A DNA stretch of 64,000 bases from Psococerastis gibbosa (taxonomy: Eukaryota > Arthropoda > Insecta > Psocodea > Psocidae): NCBI GenBank assembly GCA_963971405.1, contig OZ020484.1, forward strand, positions 10,354,001 through 10,418,000, given 5' to 3'. The position numbers and the translations under genes are program-made. This document shows, one piece after another, positions 24,201 to 33,908 of the stretch (position 1 is its first letter; each line of letters begins with the position of its first letter). A model generated the notes under the pieces. The model saw only the letters and a list, made by a program, of their open reading frames with translations, was not told the DNA's origin and searched no databases.

Positions 24201-24888
24201 GAATCTCGACAGGGAATATAGATCGAGAGAAATTGTTATCATGTCAGATAGCCAAGCAGCCCTTAAAGCAATAACAGCATACAAAATCACCTCACAACTA
24301 GTGTGGGAATGTAGATTGAAACTGGACATACTGTCCGGTGCGAATAAGGTTACCTTGATATGGGTGCCTGGGCACACAGGCATTGAAGGCAATGAGGTTG
24401 CTGACCAGCTTGCAAAAAGGGGAGCTACCTCCCCTTTTACGGGACCCGAACCTTTTTGCGGTGTTGGGGAAACCCTCGCCCGCAGATTTGTTAAAGGCAG
24501 GGAGAACCTGAAAGTGGCTGAATACTGGACCTCATTGCCGGGCCTTCGGCAAGCCAAAATGCTCCTGGGAAGCCACCAGCGCAAAAGAGCCCAAGTATGC
24601 ATTAATATGAACAGGAGACATCTGCGTGTGATCACAGGATTCCTCTCTGGGCATTGCAACTTGAATGGACATCTGACCAACATAGGTGTCAGAGAGTCTA
24701 GAGCATGCAGATTCTGTAACGAAGGAGCGGAGGACCCCGAGCATATCCTCCTTCACTGCGATGCAATCGCACGTAGAAGAGCAGCATGCTTGGGAAACTT
24801 GCAATTACATGTAAAAGACCTACCACTTCTAAATCCCCTCAAGGTCCTGGCTCTCCTGAGGGAAATAGGCCTCGAGGAACTGATGTAG
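21283..24888 (+). CDS. Retrotransposon ORF2: endonuclease, reverse transcriptase, RNase H, zinc knuckle (1201 aa)
   Basis: A single intact frame from ATG 21283 to TAG. The apurinic-type endonuclease occupies about residues 1-225 (QEPW near 37, SCDANGHHSEWG near 140, SDHRII near 215). The reverse transcriptase runs about 450-750 with catalytic Asp in FTDIEG (576) and the YADD box (660-663), plus GCPQGGVLSP. RNase H spans about 920-1070 with FTDGS (Asp 927), QAELCA, SDSQ (989) and HTGIEGNEVADQLAKRG. A C-x2-C...H-x4-C knuckle begins near 1142. It nicks target DNA, reverse-transcribes its own RNA and removes the RNA strand. It starts six bases after ORF1, suggesting reinitiation. No inactivating lesion is seen. 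Confidence 0.93.
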   Translation: MTCKVAQLNAHHARGASAVLARLFLHDEVDIMLVQEPWIVKKQVRGLNSKHSTVIWDQGSDVPRSCIVIRNSIKYTCIAELTKRDVVSLQLHVLLEGRPKTIVIASMYCAGDLPILSTELVGLTEYCRKRNLPLLLSCDANGHHSEWGSTDINDRGESLLEFIIENDLDILNVGNTPTFVTKARQEVLDITVASLDLGGVITDWRVSSEPSLSDHRIITFNIKGVDKEVKFYRNPRRTDWKLYKETLKSNLEPDLSSIKNITDIETAVININKAMIAAYEESCPKRRHQGVKTTPWWTRSLARLRTNVRKGFNKAKAEGKWEDYKVLLHAYNKEIKLAKRDSYRNFCSEINSIPAGARLYKALSKGGGRGASSLRLPDGSYTDGEDQRLKLLLETHFPGCTPFDNALENVAEKKPSMHDWRLATTVCTRQSIDWAISSFSHFKSAGSDGIFPALLQEGRDELIPHLIRIFRSSLATRYIPKPWRNAVVVFIPKSGKKDTTAAKSYRPICLTSFLLKTLEKIIDNYIRNNTLLRSPLHPSQHAYRTGRSTETALYQLTNFIADAIECKDTVFCVFTDIEGCFDNTSHSSIENALNDKEVDPTIIDWVMAALTSRVAVAQGVAMKTTRGCPQGGVLSPLLWTIVVEKLLQILTDRGIECIGYADDVVAMVRGKNDSTLCELLQHVVDIIAEWCKTVGLKLNVAKTCLVPFTNRRKLSLKQVLIGGKPIAWERQVKYLGVTLDTKLNYKKHIEDVVVKAKRSIMICRRMAGKKWGTSPRALRDLYLLIVRPIITYGSVTWAHRTAVQSIRDTLTKVQRLACVCITGAMKSCPTAAMEIVLDFPPLHIAVETSAEMARLRIIRSGVKRSGRAIKRDSASLTTSDHCLDMPSDRIHPKYCFKREFETILGTKKEYCESAGILNSHTIKWFTDGSRLGRTRPRTGLGVFGPGVKYLESLGETTTVYQAELCALDRCMQMNLDREYRSREIVIMSDSQAALKAITAYKITSQLVWECRLKLDILSGANKVTLIWVPGHTGIEGNEVADQLAKRGATSPFTGPEPFCGVGETLARRFVKGRENLKVAEYWTSLPGLRQAKMLLGSHQRKRAQVCINMNRRHLRVITGFLSGHCNLNGHLTNIGVRESRACRFCNEGAEDPEHILLHCDAIARRRAACLGNLQLHVKDLPLLNPLKVLALLREIGLEELM

Positions 24889-25512
24889 ATATGTAGATTC
24901 TTTGTTGTAGGGGGCACAATAGGCCCAATAGGCTTAAGTGCACACAGGTAACACCTGTACCCCAATTTAAAAAAATAAAAAAAAAAAAATAAAAAAAGTC
25001 TAAACGAATCATAAATATGGTACAGGGCCACCATAAATCTTCACAGCATTAATTAGTTTACGGAGGCACATATAATCATTTCTCAAGGTAAACGGGGCCG
25101 GAAGAGGATCTACAATTTAAATACGACCAAAGCCCACCAAATGGCGTTATAATTACCTTTAGCCTATTATTTATAACAGAATGCTGACTTTAAAAAGTAA
25201 ACTACATACACACAAGTAGGCATATGAATATGACTGTCATTTCGAATGAGAAAACAGTAATCTAGGCCTCAACATAAAATAAAATAATAAATAAAATGAA
25301 TATATTATGTATAAAAATAATAAAATAAAAGAATATAAAATCCACCCGAGCAGCTACAGCACCCCGTAGAATCGGCGGTAAGGGACAGACAACGACTCCA
25401 AGAGCCCCTAAGTTGACAATCTGATACAAGCAGCATGGAGGAAAACAAAGCCACCCTTGACCTGTCACCCCCATATGCCTAAATATCACACCCTAATGAA
25501 TGAGAAGGTTCT

Positions 25513-25640
25513 TACCGTACTGACGAAGCCACAAAAATCTCAGTTCTTATCAACTGTAACACACCGACAAAGAGCGACAAGGTTTGATGCCGTACACGCC
25601 ATGTTCTTAGCCAACCCCTACACCCCTCCAACCACCCTAA
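25513..25640 (-). other. Possible 5' exon or promoter of a minus-strand transcript
   Basis: On the minus strand a moderately G+C-rich stretch ends at CAGTACG followed by a GTAAGAAC donor (about 25513). It contains only a short ATG frame. A second G+C-rich stretch after a TATCAG acceptor (about 25435 downwards) has an open frame without recognisable domains. This could be an untranslated leader; the support is weak. Confidence 0.15.
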
Positions 25641-25888
25641 TTTCAGAAGTCTATAAACTAGCAGTTATTGCTTTCCTAACTATGTACATACTACATAAGG
25701 GGGATTCACTCTGTTGATAGAAAGTAGAAATAGAACTACAGTTTTTCTACGGTAGAAATAATGCCATAAGGACATGTGTTAATCGTGTCTTTCTACGGCT
25801 TTCTACTACTTGGGGAATCAAAAACAAAGCAAATGGTCGACCATATTTGTTGTTTTTATTGCTCATATTTAATTATTTAATTTTAAAA

Positions 25889-26008
25889 ATGAGTTGTACA
25901 AGACAAATAAACGACAAAAAACAGAAGGAAATATGTAGCAAGAGGTGGACTGCGGAAGCTGTTAATAAGTTCCTCGAGATATTAATAGCCAAAGTACAAG
26001 AAACTTAA
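25889..26008 (+). pseudogene. Short SANT/Myb-like ORF start inside the Harbinger-like element
   Basis: ATG to TAA, 39 residues, with SKRWTAEAVNKFLEILIAKV. The RWTxEAxxxFLE pattern fits the start of a SANT-like DNA-binding domain of the Harbinger accessory ORF. A GTAAG donor follows the stop. Confidence 0.3.
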
Positions 26009-26574
26009 TTTGGAGGTAAGTTGCTTGTGTTTATATCAAAATTAAATATGCTGCTTACGTTATTTGCTGTTGATACCCATCTGAAAATCGCCAAAACATG
26101 CTAGGAATTAGGATTACAATTGATTGTTATTAACACGTAAGTTTTACGCTTAAAAAAGCCGCAGACACAACTACTTCGTTCCTTTGAAGTACGTAGGTAC
26201 TGTACTTATGCCTTATGGCCTGTGTTTTTTTACATTTGTTCGGGTATTTAGGTAAATTATTCCTTAGGGTTATTCTGCAGGAAATTTGGAGTTACTGTAC
26301 ATTGGAATACGGCGTTCAGTAATTTTGCTACGAATAATAATATTGGTGTGGTGCATGGATTCTACATTATTGAATGCAGTTAGGTCTACACATCTCCAGT
26401 TTTTCTTTCTGTTTCAGAAGCCAACCGCCCAGACAACAACAAAAAGAATGACGCCAACGGCCCAATCAGAAACGAGAGCGCCTGCGCACTGAACCATTCC
26501 TGCACGACAGCACCAGTCAGTCACTCAGTCAGTCAGTTGCTACGATACCTCCGCGATACAACCTTAGAAGTATA

Positions 26575-26720
26575 GGTGTACGTAACACCACTGAAGATGT
26601 CGTAAGCAGTTGTTGACGAAACGTTTGGAAGCCTACTTTGAAATCGACCAAGGCCTATTAGCCCGGATTCTTCTGTCCCTTATTAGACTCCAACCGTGAA
26701 AGCCTTCGTTATTATATTGA
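26575..26720. repeat. Half copy of the GACGAAACGTTTGG repeat inside the Harbinger-like element
   Basis: GTTGACGAAACGTTTGGAAG, TCGACCAAGGCCTATTAGCC and a CCGTGAAAGCCTTCGTTATT tail, matching 61.70-61.84 kb. Confidence 0.7.
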
Positions 26721-27035
26721 ATTCAAAATGTGTCGTTCGATACAATTTAAGTGTTAATTTATTATTCTACTGTCAAATCAATAAAACATTGAACCATATT
26801 TCCTTTGTATATAGGCCTTAATACATTAATTATTTAATTTGATTACATTAGTTATTTATACGAATTTTTACGTATTTTATACGTATTTATACGAATTGTT
26901 ATTGCTGCTGGCGAAAGTCAATCATTGAAAGAGAACGAACGGTCTAGCTATAAAATACTTATAATTGACAGAGGCTGCATCATAGCTTTAAAACTGTTTC
27001 CATGAGCGCCTTCCTTTTTTCTGGTACCGGCTGTA

Positions 27036-27281
27036 TTATCTTGTACATCTTGCGCTTTGATGGCATAATTTTGTTTGCGTGAGTAGGAACTCTCCACAAC
27101 CGTCTAAGTAGCCAATACAATGAGGCAGCTCGTGAATTTTTGCATTTACGATTTCTCTTCTTTCCTCTTCAATTGGCCAATGCAAAACTCTCATGAAAAT
27201 GTTAAACCGCACATTTCGTCGTGGACTCGTGGCTCGGAAGCACGTTGGTCCACCACTCCTTAGATTTAGGGACAGACCCAA
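27036..27281 (-). pseudogene. Harbinger-like transposase remnant
   Basis: An 81-codon frame with PRRNVRFNIFMRVLHWPIEE then ERREIVNAK and CIGYLDG. The C-terminal portion shifts frame or is lost. A further possible in-frame segment (MPKLGNTLKAINFLAEKCNA) lies upstream on the same strand near 27350-27450. Confidence 0.45.
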
Positions 27282-27739
27282 TGCAAAAGCGTACGCTATA
27301 GGCCTACCGTAATGACATGACCACAGAAATATCGTCGATGGCTTAACTTAGTATTTCTTCCTCCTCTTCAAAATTCTCGCACATCATTGCATTGCATTTT
27401 TCCGCGAGGAAGTTGATGGCTTTCAACGTATTTCCTAATTTAGGCATAGGTAGGTAGGTAATGAAAAATAAGTTTAAACTTAAAGTAAAAAAAACACCTG
27501 CTAAAATCAAAAACAAATTACACGGCTAAAAACAAAAACAAAAACAAACTGACAAAAAGACAAGAACGTAGCGCCCACACCTGTTGGTAGTTCCTTGTAG
27601 CATACAATTTCAATTTTTACCTCACAGAATGCGCCTTAAAAACTTTCTCTATTTCTACCGTTGACGGAGGTATCTTCACTCTGAGCTTTTTTTCGATTTT
27701 TCTATTCCCTTTTCTATCAACAGAGTGAATCCCCCTATA

Positions 27740-27845
27740 GTATAAGGAAAGCTTTGTGGTGGTCGAAATTTTGGATTTCGAAATTTCAGTGGATGTTTTG
27801 AGGTAACAGGAACCAAACAAAGTGGTTTTTACGAAACATATATTG
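27740..27845 (-). repeat. Family C fragment
   Basis: TATAAGGAAAGCTTTGTGGT then GTCGAAATTTTGGATTTCG; about 100 bp beside the Harbinger-like end. Confidence 0.65.
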
Positions 27846-28139
27846 TACTAGTAAATAGAAATATGTTAACTGGAACGGCGGGAACTATAATATCCCGTTA
27901 ACCATAAGCCAACTATCAGAGATAAGTACCAACGTAAAAATTATCGACGTCTTACACATTGCAGCATAGCAGAACGGATACCTGGACCCGGTGAAAACTC
28001 TGTACTTAGCTGGTGCAGGCTATTTTCCCTGCGAAATTGCATACTTATCTTGTGCAGGCTACACAACCGCCATATTGATAACGCTCTACAGCCACGGGAT
28101 GATATTGTAGTACTTATGTACTTACTGATGTAAACAAGA

Positions 28140-28620
28140 CCCACTAAATCACTTCAGTTTGGATCATACCTCGGGACTATTTTGGGCTAATTCAATTTCG
28201 GGGGTTTAACCTTACCAACACCTCAAAAATAACTGATTTCTTTTATATTCCCATTGTAGTCGTTGATAATGCAAACAAAATCTAATAGATCGCTTGCTCC
28301 TTGATAGCTTGGTTCTAGGGACAAAAAAATAAATACCACTCAATTTTAATGAAAATTGAATGAAAATAATTGTTCACTGGAAGCTTTCAATCGATGCTTT
28401 CTTACTTCAGGTATGTTTTAGGTGTTAGAGTGACAAAACCAAGATTTGATTTTGAACAAAAAATTATTTTCTGAAGAAATTATGTATAATTCATGCCCAA
28501 ATACATGACGTAACATGCCTACCTCTATTGCTGTGTTGTATCGATCAATTCAGTGCTTTCGGATAGGGAAACTCGAAATTTAAACCAAAACCGAAACAGT
28601 GTTTTGAAATCTTTGCCATA
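28140..28620 (-). repeat. Family C, degenerate minus copy
   Basis: TCGGGACTATTTTGGGCTAA, CATTGTAGTCGTTGATAATG and GGTATGTTTTAGGTGTTAGA follow the order of the 54 kb copy with many changes. Confidence 0.65.
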
Positions 28621-28711
28621 GTTGCCAACTGATTTCATTAGTCAGTACTCAGTAGGATTGTCAAAGCCTTCCGAAGGAATGTTAAATGAGTTAGATATAC
28701 CAAAGCGCTAT

Positions 28712-29103
28712 GGCGCATATTCTACCGACCGGCTAGGGCTAAATACAAATACGATGACGTGGTAACAGACATTTAAGACTTAGGCGGGGTTTCCATCGAC
28801 CTCGCATTGCAGAATGCAAATGACATTGACGGAAATGTTTTCTTTTCTTTTTATAGAAATCTATTAAAATGTTTGTAATTAACATATCCCATGACGCCAT
28901 TTTTTAATTTTAGTTGGTTTGTGATTTTACTCTATGATCATTGATCAATTTTAACTATGGCATAGAGTAAAATAAACATTTCCGTCAATGTCATTTGCAT
29001 TCTGCAATGCGAGGTCGATGGAAACCCCGCCTAAGTCTTGAATGTCTGCTATCACGTCACCGTATTTGTATTTAGCCCTAGCCGGTCGGTGGAATAAGCG
29101 TCT
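28712..29103. repeat. Composite palindromic foldback
   Basis: Outer ends GGCGCATATTCTACCGACCG; arms with GGCTAGGGCTAAATACAAAT; inner palindrome AGGCGGGGTTTCCATCGACC; core like those at 11.0 and 42.9 kb. Confidence 0.9.
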
Positions 29104-29778
29104 TAGTACTATGTGCCCAGCAGCAGCAGTAGCACAAGGTACCAACTTTACCTATTACCTCGTGCTACGGCTGTAGTCTGTAAGTTGGCATCAGTTTTAC
29201 GTAGAGCCCAGAAGCATTATGTTGAACTATATATTATGATATATGATATACTGAAAGCTCATCAAGGAGCCTAAGCCCGCCGTCTCGACTCTAAATTGCC
29301 CCGCACGCCCCCAGCACTCCCCTTTTTAGAAAGCTTCAAGTAACAGTAGCTGACAAACTACAGTGTATGACTGCTATGGGAAGATGTGATGAACCATAGC
29401 TAATAGTTCACACAGATGTGGCTTTGTATATTGCTTCGCTCTCTTGACTAAATTTTATTCATTCCTTGGCCCGCTGCCATTACATGAGAACCGAAAAGTT
29501 AACTAAATGAGTGGACTACTTATATCGAAAGATTTGGCGGATGACTCCCAAAATATACTGAGCTTCTTTCTTGGCTCTCATGGGACCAATCACGCCCATC
29601 ATCAATGTTTATTTACGCTGCACTTAAGTTTCAAGTAGGTGCTTTTGCACGGAGAGTGATAAGCAATTTAATTCCTAATTAAGACTCTCGAATGACGGAA
29701 TGTTTTATTGGAATAGTTATGGTTCTCCTTGTTGACTGATATTGGGAACAAAACACCATAATATACAGTATGTCTGTG

Positions 29779-29911
29779 GCTTTTGGCGCAAAGTATTTGA
29801 TAGTGATCGTGACATTGAAATGGTAGGTAGCAGACATTTTAGACAGTCTTTAATGTCTGCTACCACGTCAATATCACGATCACTATCAAATACGAGGTCG
29901 GTGGACTCTGC
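29779..29911. repeat. AGGCG-type foldback with TATTTGATAGTGATCG arms
   Basis: Left arm GTATTTGATAGTGATCGTGA pairs with TATCACGATCACTATCAAAT around the GTAGCAGACATTTTAGAC / GTCTTTAATGTCTGCTAC hairpin. The left end has lost about 15 bp relative to the right, which keeps GAGGTCGGTGGA. A different arm from its neighbour at 29989. Confidence 0.85.
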
Positions 29912-29988
29912 GCTTTTTCACGAGTGACGCGGATGCATGCGGTATCAACCCCACTGTCAACAGGCAATTAACTAGGCTAGTTGACTTA

Positions 29989-30114
29989 GGCGGGGTTTCC
30001 ATTGCCCTCGTATTTGAGCGTGAGCGAGATATTGACTTCGTAGCAGACATTTTTTAGACTGTCTTTAATGTCTGCTACCACGTCAATATCTCGCTGACGT
30101 TCAAATACGAGGTC
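29989..30114. repeat. AGGCG-type foldback with CTCGTATTTGAGCGT arms
   Basis: Starts AGGCGGGGTTTCCATTGCCC. Arms CTCGTATTTGAGCGTGAGCG and GCTGACGTTCAAATACGAGG enclose the shared GTAGCAGACATT hairpin. The right terminus is truncated after GAGGTCAATTAC. Confidence 0.85.
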
Positions 30115-30789
30115 AATTACTAACACTATTTAGGCACAATCTCAACATCTGTCTGATATAGTCCCAGTGGACGTTTTTTTGTGGATATACTGCATCCGCA
30201 CGGTACTCCAGGCCAGACCAGACCGAAAATTACAGAGGTGTTCAAGGGCTATCGAAGATGCTAACACGCAGGTGGGGATAATAACCATCTTCGGATCGTA
30301 TGGGTATCCATAGAAAAATCCATGAAACGCAAGTCTTGATGGTATGTTTAAAAAAATTTCCATGTGGATATCCTAGAGGAGTATCATGTCTCCATTGGAC
30401 CGCAAAAGAAGTCCAAAATTGAGTTGTATTCAGTCTATTAAGAACTAAATTCAAACGATCAGGCAACATTTTACTGACAGCAAATAACTCAATATCCATC
30501 AGACTAGAGATGACTTGAAATGATAATATTCTTATCTTGTTTTCTATCCGCTGGTTTCTCTAATTCGCATTCCATAAAGATAACATATTTCTAACTATAT
30601 GATTAAAATTGATTGCTCAAGACATTAAAGTCACCGTTGGAACTTGTGCTCGTAGGCGGAAGCGCACGTTAATAGCAAAAAATAATTGAGTAAAAGGAAT
30701 CTTTAAAACCTGACCAAGAACTGATTTCTTCTATGCAAATTATGTTCATACAAAGCCCCCATAACCTATGGGCTATGCCATGGCTTGAT
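30115..30789. other. No gene recognised
   Basis: Two overlapping minus-strand ORFs (30142-30499) without domains. Possibly decayed element sequence. Confidence 0.4.
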
Positions 30790-30903
30790 TATGCTTCGGA
30801 GGGCATGTAAAGCAGGCGGTCCCGGGCCTTCCTAGTTGAGTGTAAGAGAGGGCTTTATAGCCCTAACTCCGCTAGGTTGGCTTAGTAATAGAACAAAAAA
30901 GTT
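30790..30903 (+). repeat. SINE family A, 5'-truncated
   Basis: Begins TGCTTCGGAGGGCATGTAAA and runs to the AGTAATAGAACAAAAAAGTT tail; the tRNA-like head is missing. Confidence 0.8.
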
Positions 30904-31304
30904 CTTCTTTATTTATTATTTATTTATTATGGAGCCGGAAACTAAATCCTTTTCAACAAGCCTATATAATAATATAATCATATTTTCGGCAGCAAACCAC
31001 AAATTTAGTCTATGTTAATTTTACATTTACCCTCTTATGAGTAAAGCTAGATCCATCCCTGATGCTATCGCCGATCCCATAAAGTAGAGTGAAGACTGTA
31101 GTAACTTACAAGCCCCCTAATTACACACATGGTCCAATACGGAGCAAATCATGTGGCTACGTAGCCCGTGAATGAAAGCTGAAATGAAGCAAAGGCCGAA
31201 AGGCAATGTACCGGTACATAAATGTAGCCTGTAAAGGCTGTATACAAGTATATATCACTCTTCACTGCGTACAAGTATCTATAGTATATAATCTTTTCGC
31301 TTAC

Positions 31305-31492
31305 CTGCTATTATAAACGTCATTGAACATAAATTTTGGCAGGAAATAGGAGTTCTGAGTAGGGTTATTCTGTTGTTGTTGAAGACTGTTCAAGCTATTC
31401 ACAGATATCCATTTGCTAGGTCTAGGAGCGGCACTTTGAGCCAAATTGTTTAAATCATACTCAGTTGTGTTTGAAAAACTATTCAAATTCAT
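31305..31492 (-). CDS. First coding exon of an unidentified minus-strand gene
   Basis: ATG at 31490-31492 opens 62 codons plus two bases up to a GTAAGC donor. An in-frame TAA upstream supports this start. The peptide is Asn/Ser/Gln-rich (starts MNLNSFSNTTEYDLNNLAQS, has a QQQQ run) and looks real, but I do not recognise it. Downstream exons would lie at lower coordinates. The phase-2 end fits the candidate exon at 17508-17631 in one of its frames, but that link is speculative. Confidence 0.5.
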
Positions 31493-31669
31493 TTCTTGGG
31501 TCAACAGTGGCAATGGTTGATTTTAAATCACAAAAAAGAGGAACACAAAGTCACCGACCGCGCAAAAATATCTGTTTCATTCAAATTTAAGTTTTGTGTA
31601 CTCTACGCGTCAGACATTTTGACGTGTCAATAATGGTTGCTTCTGCCACGCCATAGTCATATGCTTGTC

Positions 31670-31800
31670 TTGTACTATTAGACAGGTATCGTCATCCGCC
31701 ATGTTGTATCCATATTAAGTCTTGTGTATAAGCCAAGCATTGGGGGTTTACCTATTAATTTTTAGAAATTTATCGGTGTTTATTTATTTTTATTTAAAAA
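31670..31800. repeat. Dispersed repeat E at the left of the RT fragment
   Basis: GTATCGTCATCCGCCATGTT, CTTGTGTATAAGCCAAGCAT and GGGGGTTTACCTATT match 15240-15330 in reverse. GGATACAACATGGCGGATGA recurs at 32723-32742, so inverted copies bracket the RT fragment at 31860-32692. Confidence 0.6.
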
Positions 31801-31859
31801 ACGTACTACCAAGTAGGCAAGTTTATAATAAAAAATGACTAAAACGTGTATTCGTTTTT

Positions 31860-32692
31860 TTTCCATATTTTTCAATTTTTTACTTTTCTTACAATACTTA
31901 CCATATGCTGACGACCTGAACGTCATGGCAGAGGCAAAAGAAGAAGCCGAGACCACAGTGAAAGCCCTTGAAGAAGAAGCTCTGAAGCTAGGTCTAAAAA
32001 TAAACGTTGAAAAAACCAAGTACCTATTAGTGGGAAGAGACCATGATACCTGCACAGGTCGCTTTGAAAGAGTGCAAGATTTCAAATACCTTGGGTCCAT
32101 CATCATGTCCGACAACAAGATCAGTCAAGACGTTCTTAACAGAATTAAATCAGCCAATGTAGCTTTCTTCCAAACAAGAGCACTATTCTCGACTCGGATT
32201 CTATCATGGACAACAATGATCAGGCTTTACAAGACGCTAATCCTACCTGTCCTTATATATGGTGGTGAAGCATGGGCCCTGACAAAGAAAGAATCAAGAG
32301 CGTTGGCTGTTTTCGAGAACAAGATGTTACGAAGAATATTCGGAAGAGTTTTTGAAAACAACTGTTGGAGAATCCGAACGAACGAAGAAATCCACCAACT
32401 CTTCGGCTCGCCAGACGTCATACAAATACTACGAAGCAGAAGGCTCCAGTGGATGGGACACGTCGTCCGTATGCCAGCGGATAAAACAGCACAAGCAGTA
32501 TGGATGGCATGTCCCAACAGAAGAAGACCTTTGGGGCGTCCGAGACGACGCTATGGCGACCAGCTAAACGAAGATATGCAGGAAGTTGGCCTTCGGGCCG
32601 ATAATTGGTGTGATCTGGCGAAGGACAGGATCCGGTGGCGTGGTGTTGTGAATGCGGCCAAAAGTCCCCCAGGACTGACAGCGCCAACTTAA
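31860..32692 (+). pseudogene. 5'-truncated non-LTR reverse transcriptase fragment
   Basis: The frame picks up at the YADD box (LPYADDLNVMAEAKEEAE), continues through KYLGSIIMSDNKIS, LPVLIYGGEAWALT and RRLQWMGHVVRMPADK, and ends at a TAA. This is the thumb and C-terminal region of an RT from the non-LTR group often annotated as endonuclease-reverse transcriptase. The endonuclease and RT palm upstream are missing, as expected from 5' truncation. About 270 codons remain open, so it is not very old. Confidence 0.8.
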
Positions 32693-33324
32693 GTCAAGTA
32701 AGTCACTTACCATATAGGAAATAATGGATACAACATGGCGGATGACAATACCCGGGTATATAGTGCCTTATCTTGTACAGTTGTACTGTACACAATTTTT
32801 TATTTTTATTGATTATAATCAAGATTCAAAATTTCAAAAAATAAAATTATTCAAATCAGTAGTCAGTACTCCACATTTTTTTAGCCTATATTTGAATTTT
32901 ACGGACGCAGTAAGTAAATTTGTATGTCATTTTTCTAATTAGATAGGCCACTAACTTATGTAGTTCATTATATTCTAATTCTGGATGTTCGTCTGTTCAA
33001 TTCTCTTTCTCATGCAGTCGTAAGTGGAATGAAATACACCATTGGCCAACTATAATAGTAGGCTAAGTTATAAACTATAATCCCTATAGGCTAGAACGGT
33101 GAAATGGAGAAATACCACGGAAATAAGAAAGGCCCAGGAATATGGGTCTACTTAGGGAACTAAATAATGATAGGTATTAAGATCAAGGGAAAAGGTAGTA
33201 GGTACTTAGCTACCGCACCGTACTCAAAGTCGGATGAAAATTAATGATATGCATATTATGGAGACCACACGAGAATATCGATCAGGGTCCAAAATGTTAG
33301 TTTGGAGAAAAATAATTTTATGGT

Positions 33325-33543
33325 TTGCACCCAATATATAATATATACCAAGAAAGACACACCTACGAGACGGGAAATCGAGAAAATCTAACTAATAGTG
33401 GTAGTCAAGTCAAGAAGACAATATTTCAAGACGGAATCTCCGAATATAACAAACTAAGCAGAAGAATAAGAGAATGCAATACAGTGGTAATGTTCAGAAA
33501 AAAACTAAAAGAAGTGATTGTGTGTAAAAGGTTAAATGACTGA
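33325..33543 (+). pseudogene. C-terminal fragment of a non-LTR retrotransposon ORF2
   Basis: 72 codons with HTYETGNRENL, then FQDGISEYNKLSRRIREC and FRKKLKEVI. This resembles the common tail of jockey/CR1-type ORF2 proteins, where HxYxTRxR precedes a xYNxLPxxI helix and FKxxLK. There is no RT domain. Identification rests on this tail pattern only. Confidence 0.5.
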
Positions 33544-33908
33544 GCTGATCATGGATGAAAGACAATTAGTAGACTGAACTGTTTTAAACAAATAAGACGT
33601 GTTTCACTTCTAAGTTTTCAACAACAACAACACCCTTGATCATTTTCCTCCTGTATATGGAAATTTCTAACTCCTATAACCCGAAATATAAACTAATTTC
33701 CTTATTTTATTAGGTGTTGCTTAAATACACCTTAACCATTATTAAATCAAACCATCGAAATTGAGCACCGTTTGTCGACGTTCCCTTCATTGATGAGATA
33801 TATCGTAGGTGGTATAAGACTATCGTCGTATCGGAAGAGTGAAAAACATTGCGTTAGTATTTTTTTGAGTTAGAATGTTCCTAAGGTACGGTTTTTCTTA
33901 CTTTATAG

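Larger units (their letters stand above)
20034..25008 (+). mobile_element. LOA-like (I-group) non-LTR retrotransposon, nearly complete, with target-site duplications
   Basis: Flanked by 13-bp direct repeats AAGTCTAAACGAA at 20034-20046 and 24996-25008, the signature of target-primed insertion. The body (about 20047-24995) has a G-rich leader, ORF1, ORF2 six bases later, a short 3' UTR and an A-rich tail. The endonuclease, RT, RNase H and C-terminal zinc-knuckle order and the RT wording (HAYRTGRSTETALYQL, FTDIEGCFDNTS) point to the LOA clade by family knowledge. The exact TSDs and intact ORF2 suggest a fairly recent insertion. It sits just beyond the 3' end of the interspersed repeat at 19294-19985. 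Confidence 0.88.
25699..27735. mobile_element. Decayed Harbinger-like DNA transposon
   Basis: Terminal inverted repeats begin GGGGGATTCACTCTGTTGAT at 25699 and its complement ends at 27735. Inside, a minus-strand frame holds a transposase-like piece with EERREIVNAKIHELPHCIGY followed by LDG, reminiscent of the region around the first catalytic Asp of PIF/Harbinger transposases. A plus-strand 39-residue peptide resembles the start of the SANT/Myb-like partner. The flanking 3-mers are TAA and TAT, an imperfect match to the TWA duplication expected. Another repeat (about 26590-26720) appears to have inserted into it. Superfamily assignment is an inference from short motifs. Confidence 0.55.

Noticed and set aside
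24159-24683. 174-codon minus-strand ORF
   Set aside because: Antisense shadow of the RNase H region of ORF2.
26500-26545. CRISPR-like or satellite array (CAGTCAGTCACTCAGTCAGT)
   Set aside because: A short imperfect CAGT microsatellite with no spacers, in a eukaryotic repeat context.
30142-30499. Minus-strand ORF pair with hydrophobic sequence
   Set aside because: Overlapping frames without a consistent exon structure or recognisable domain.
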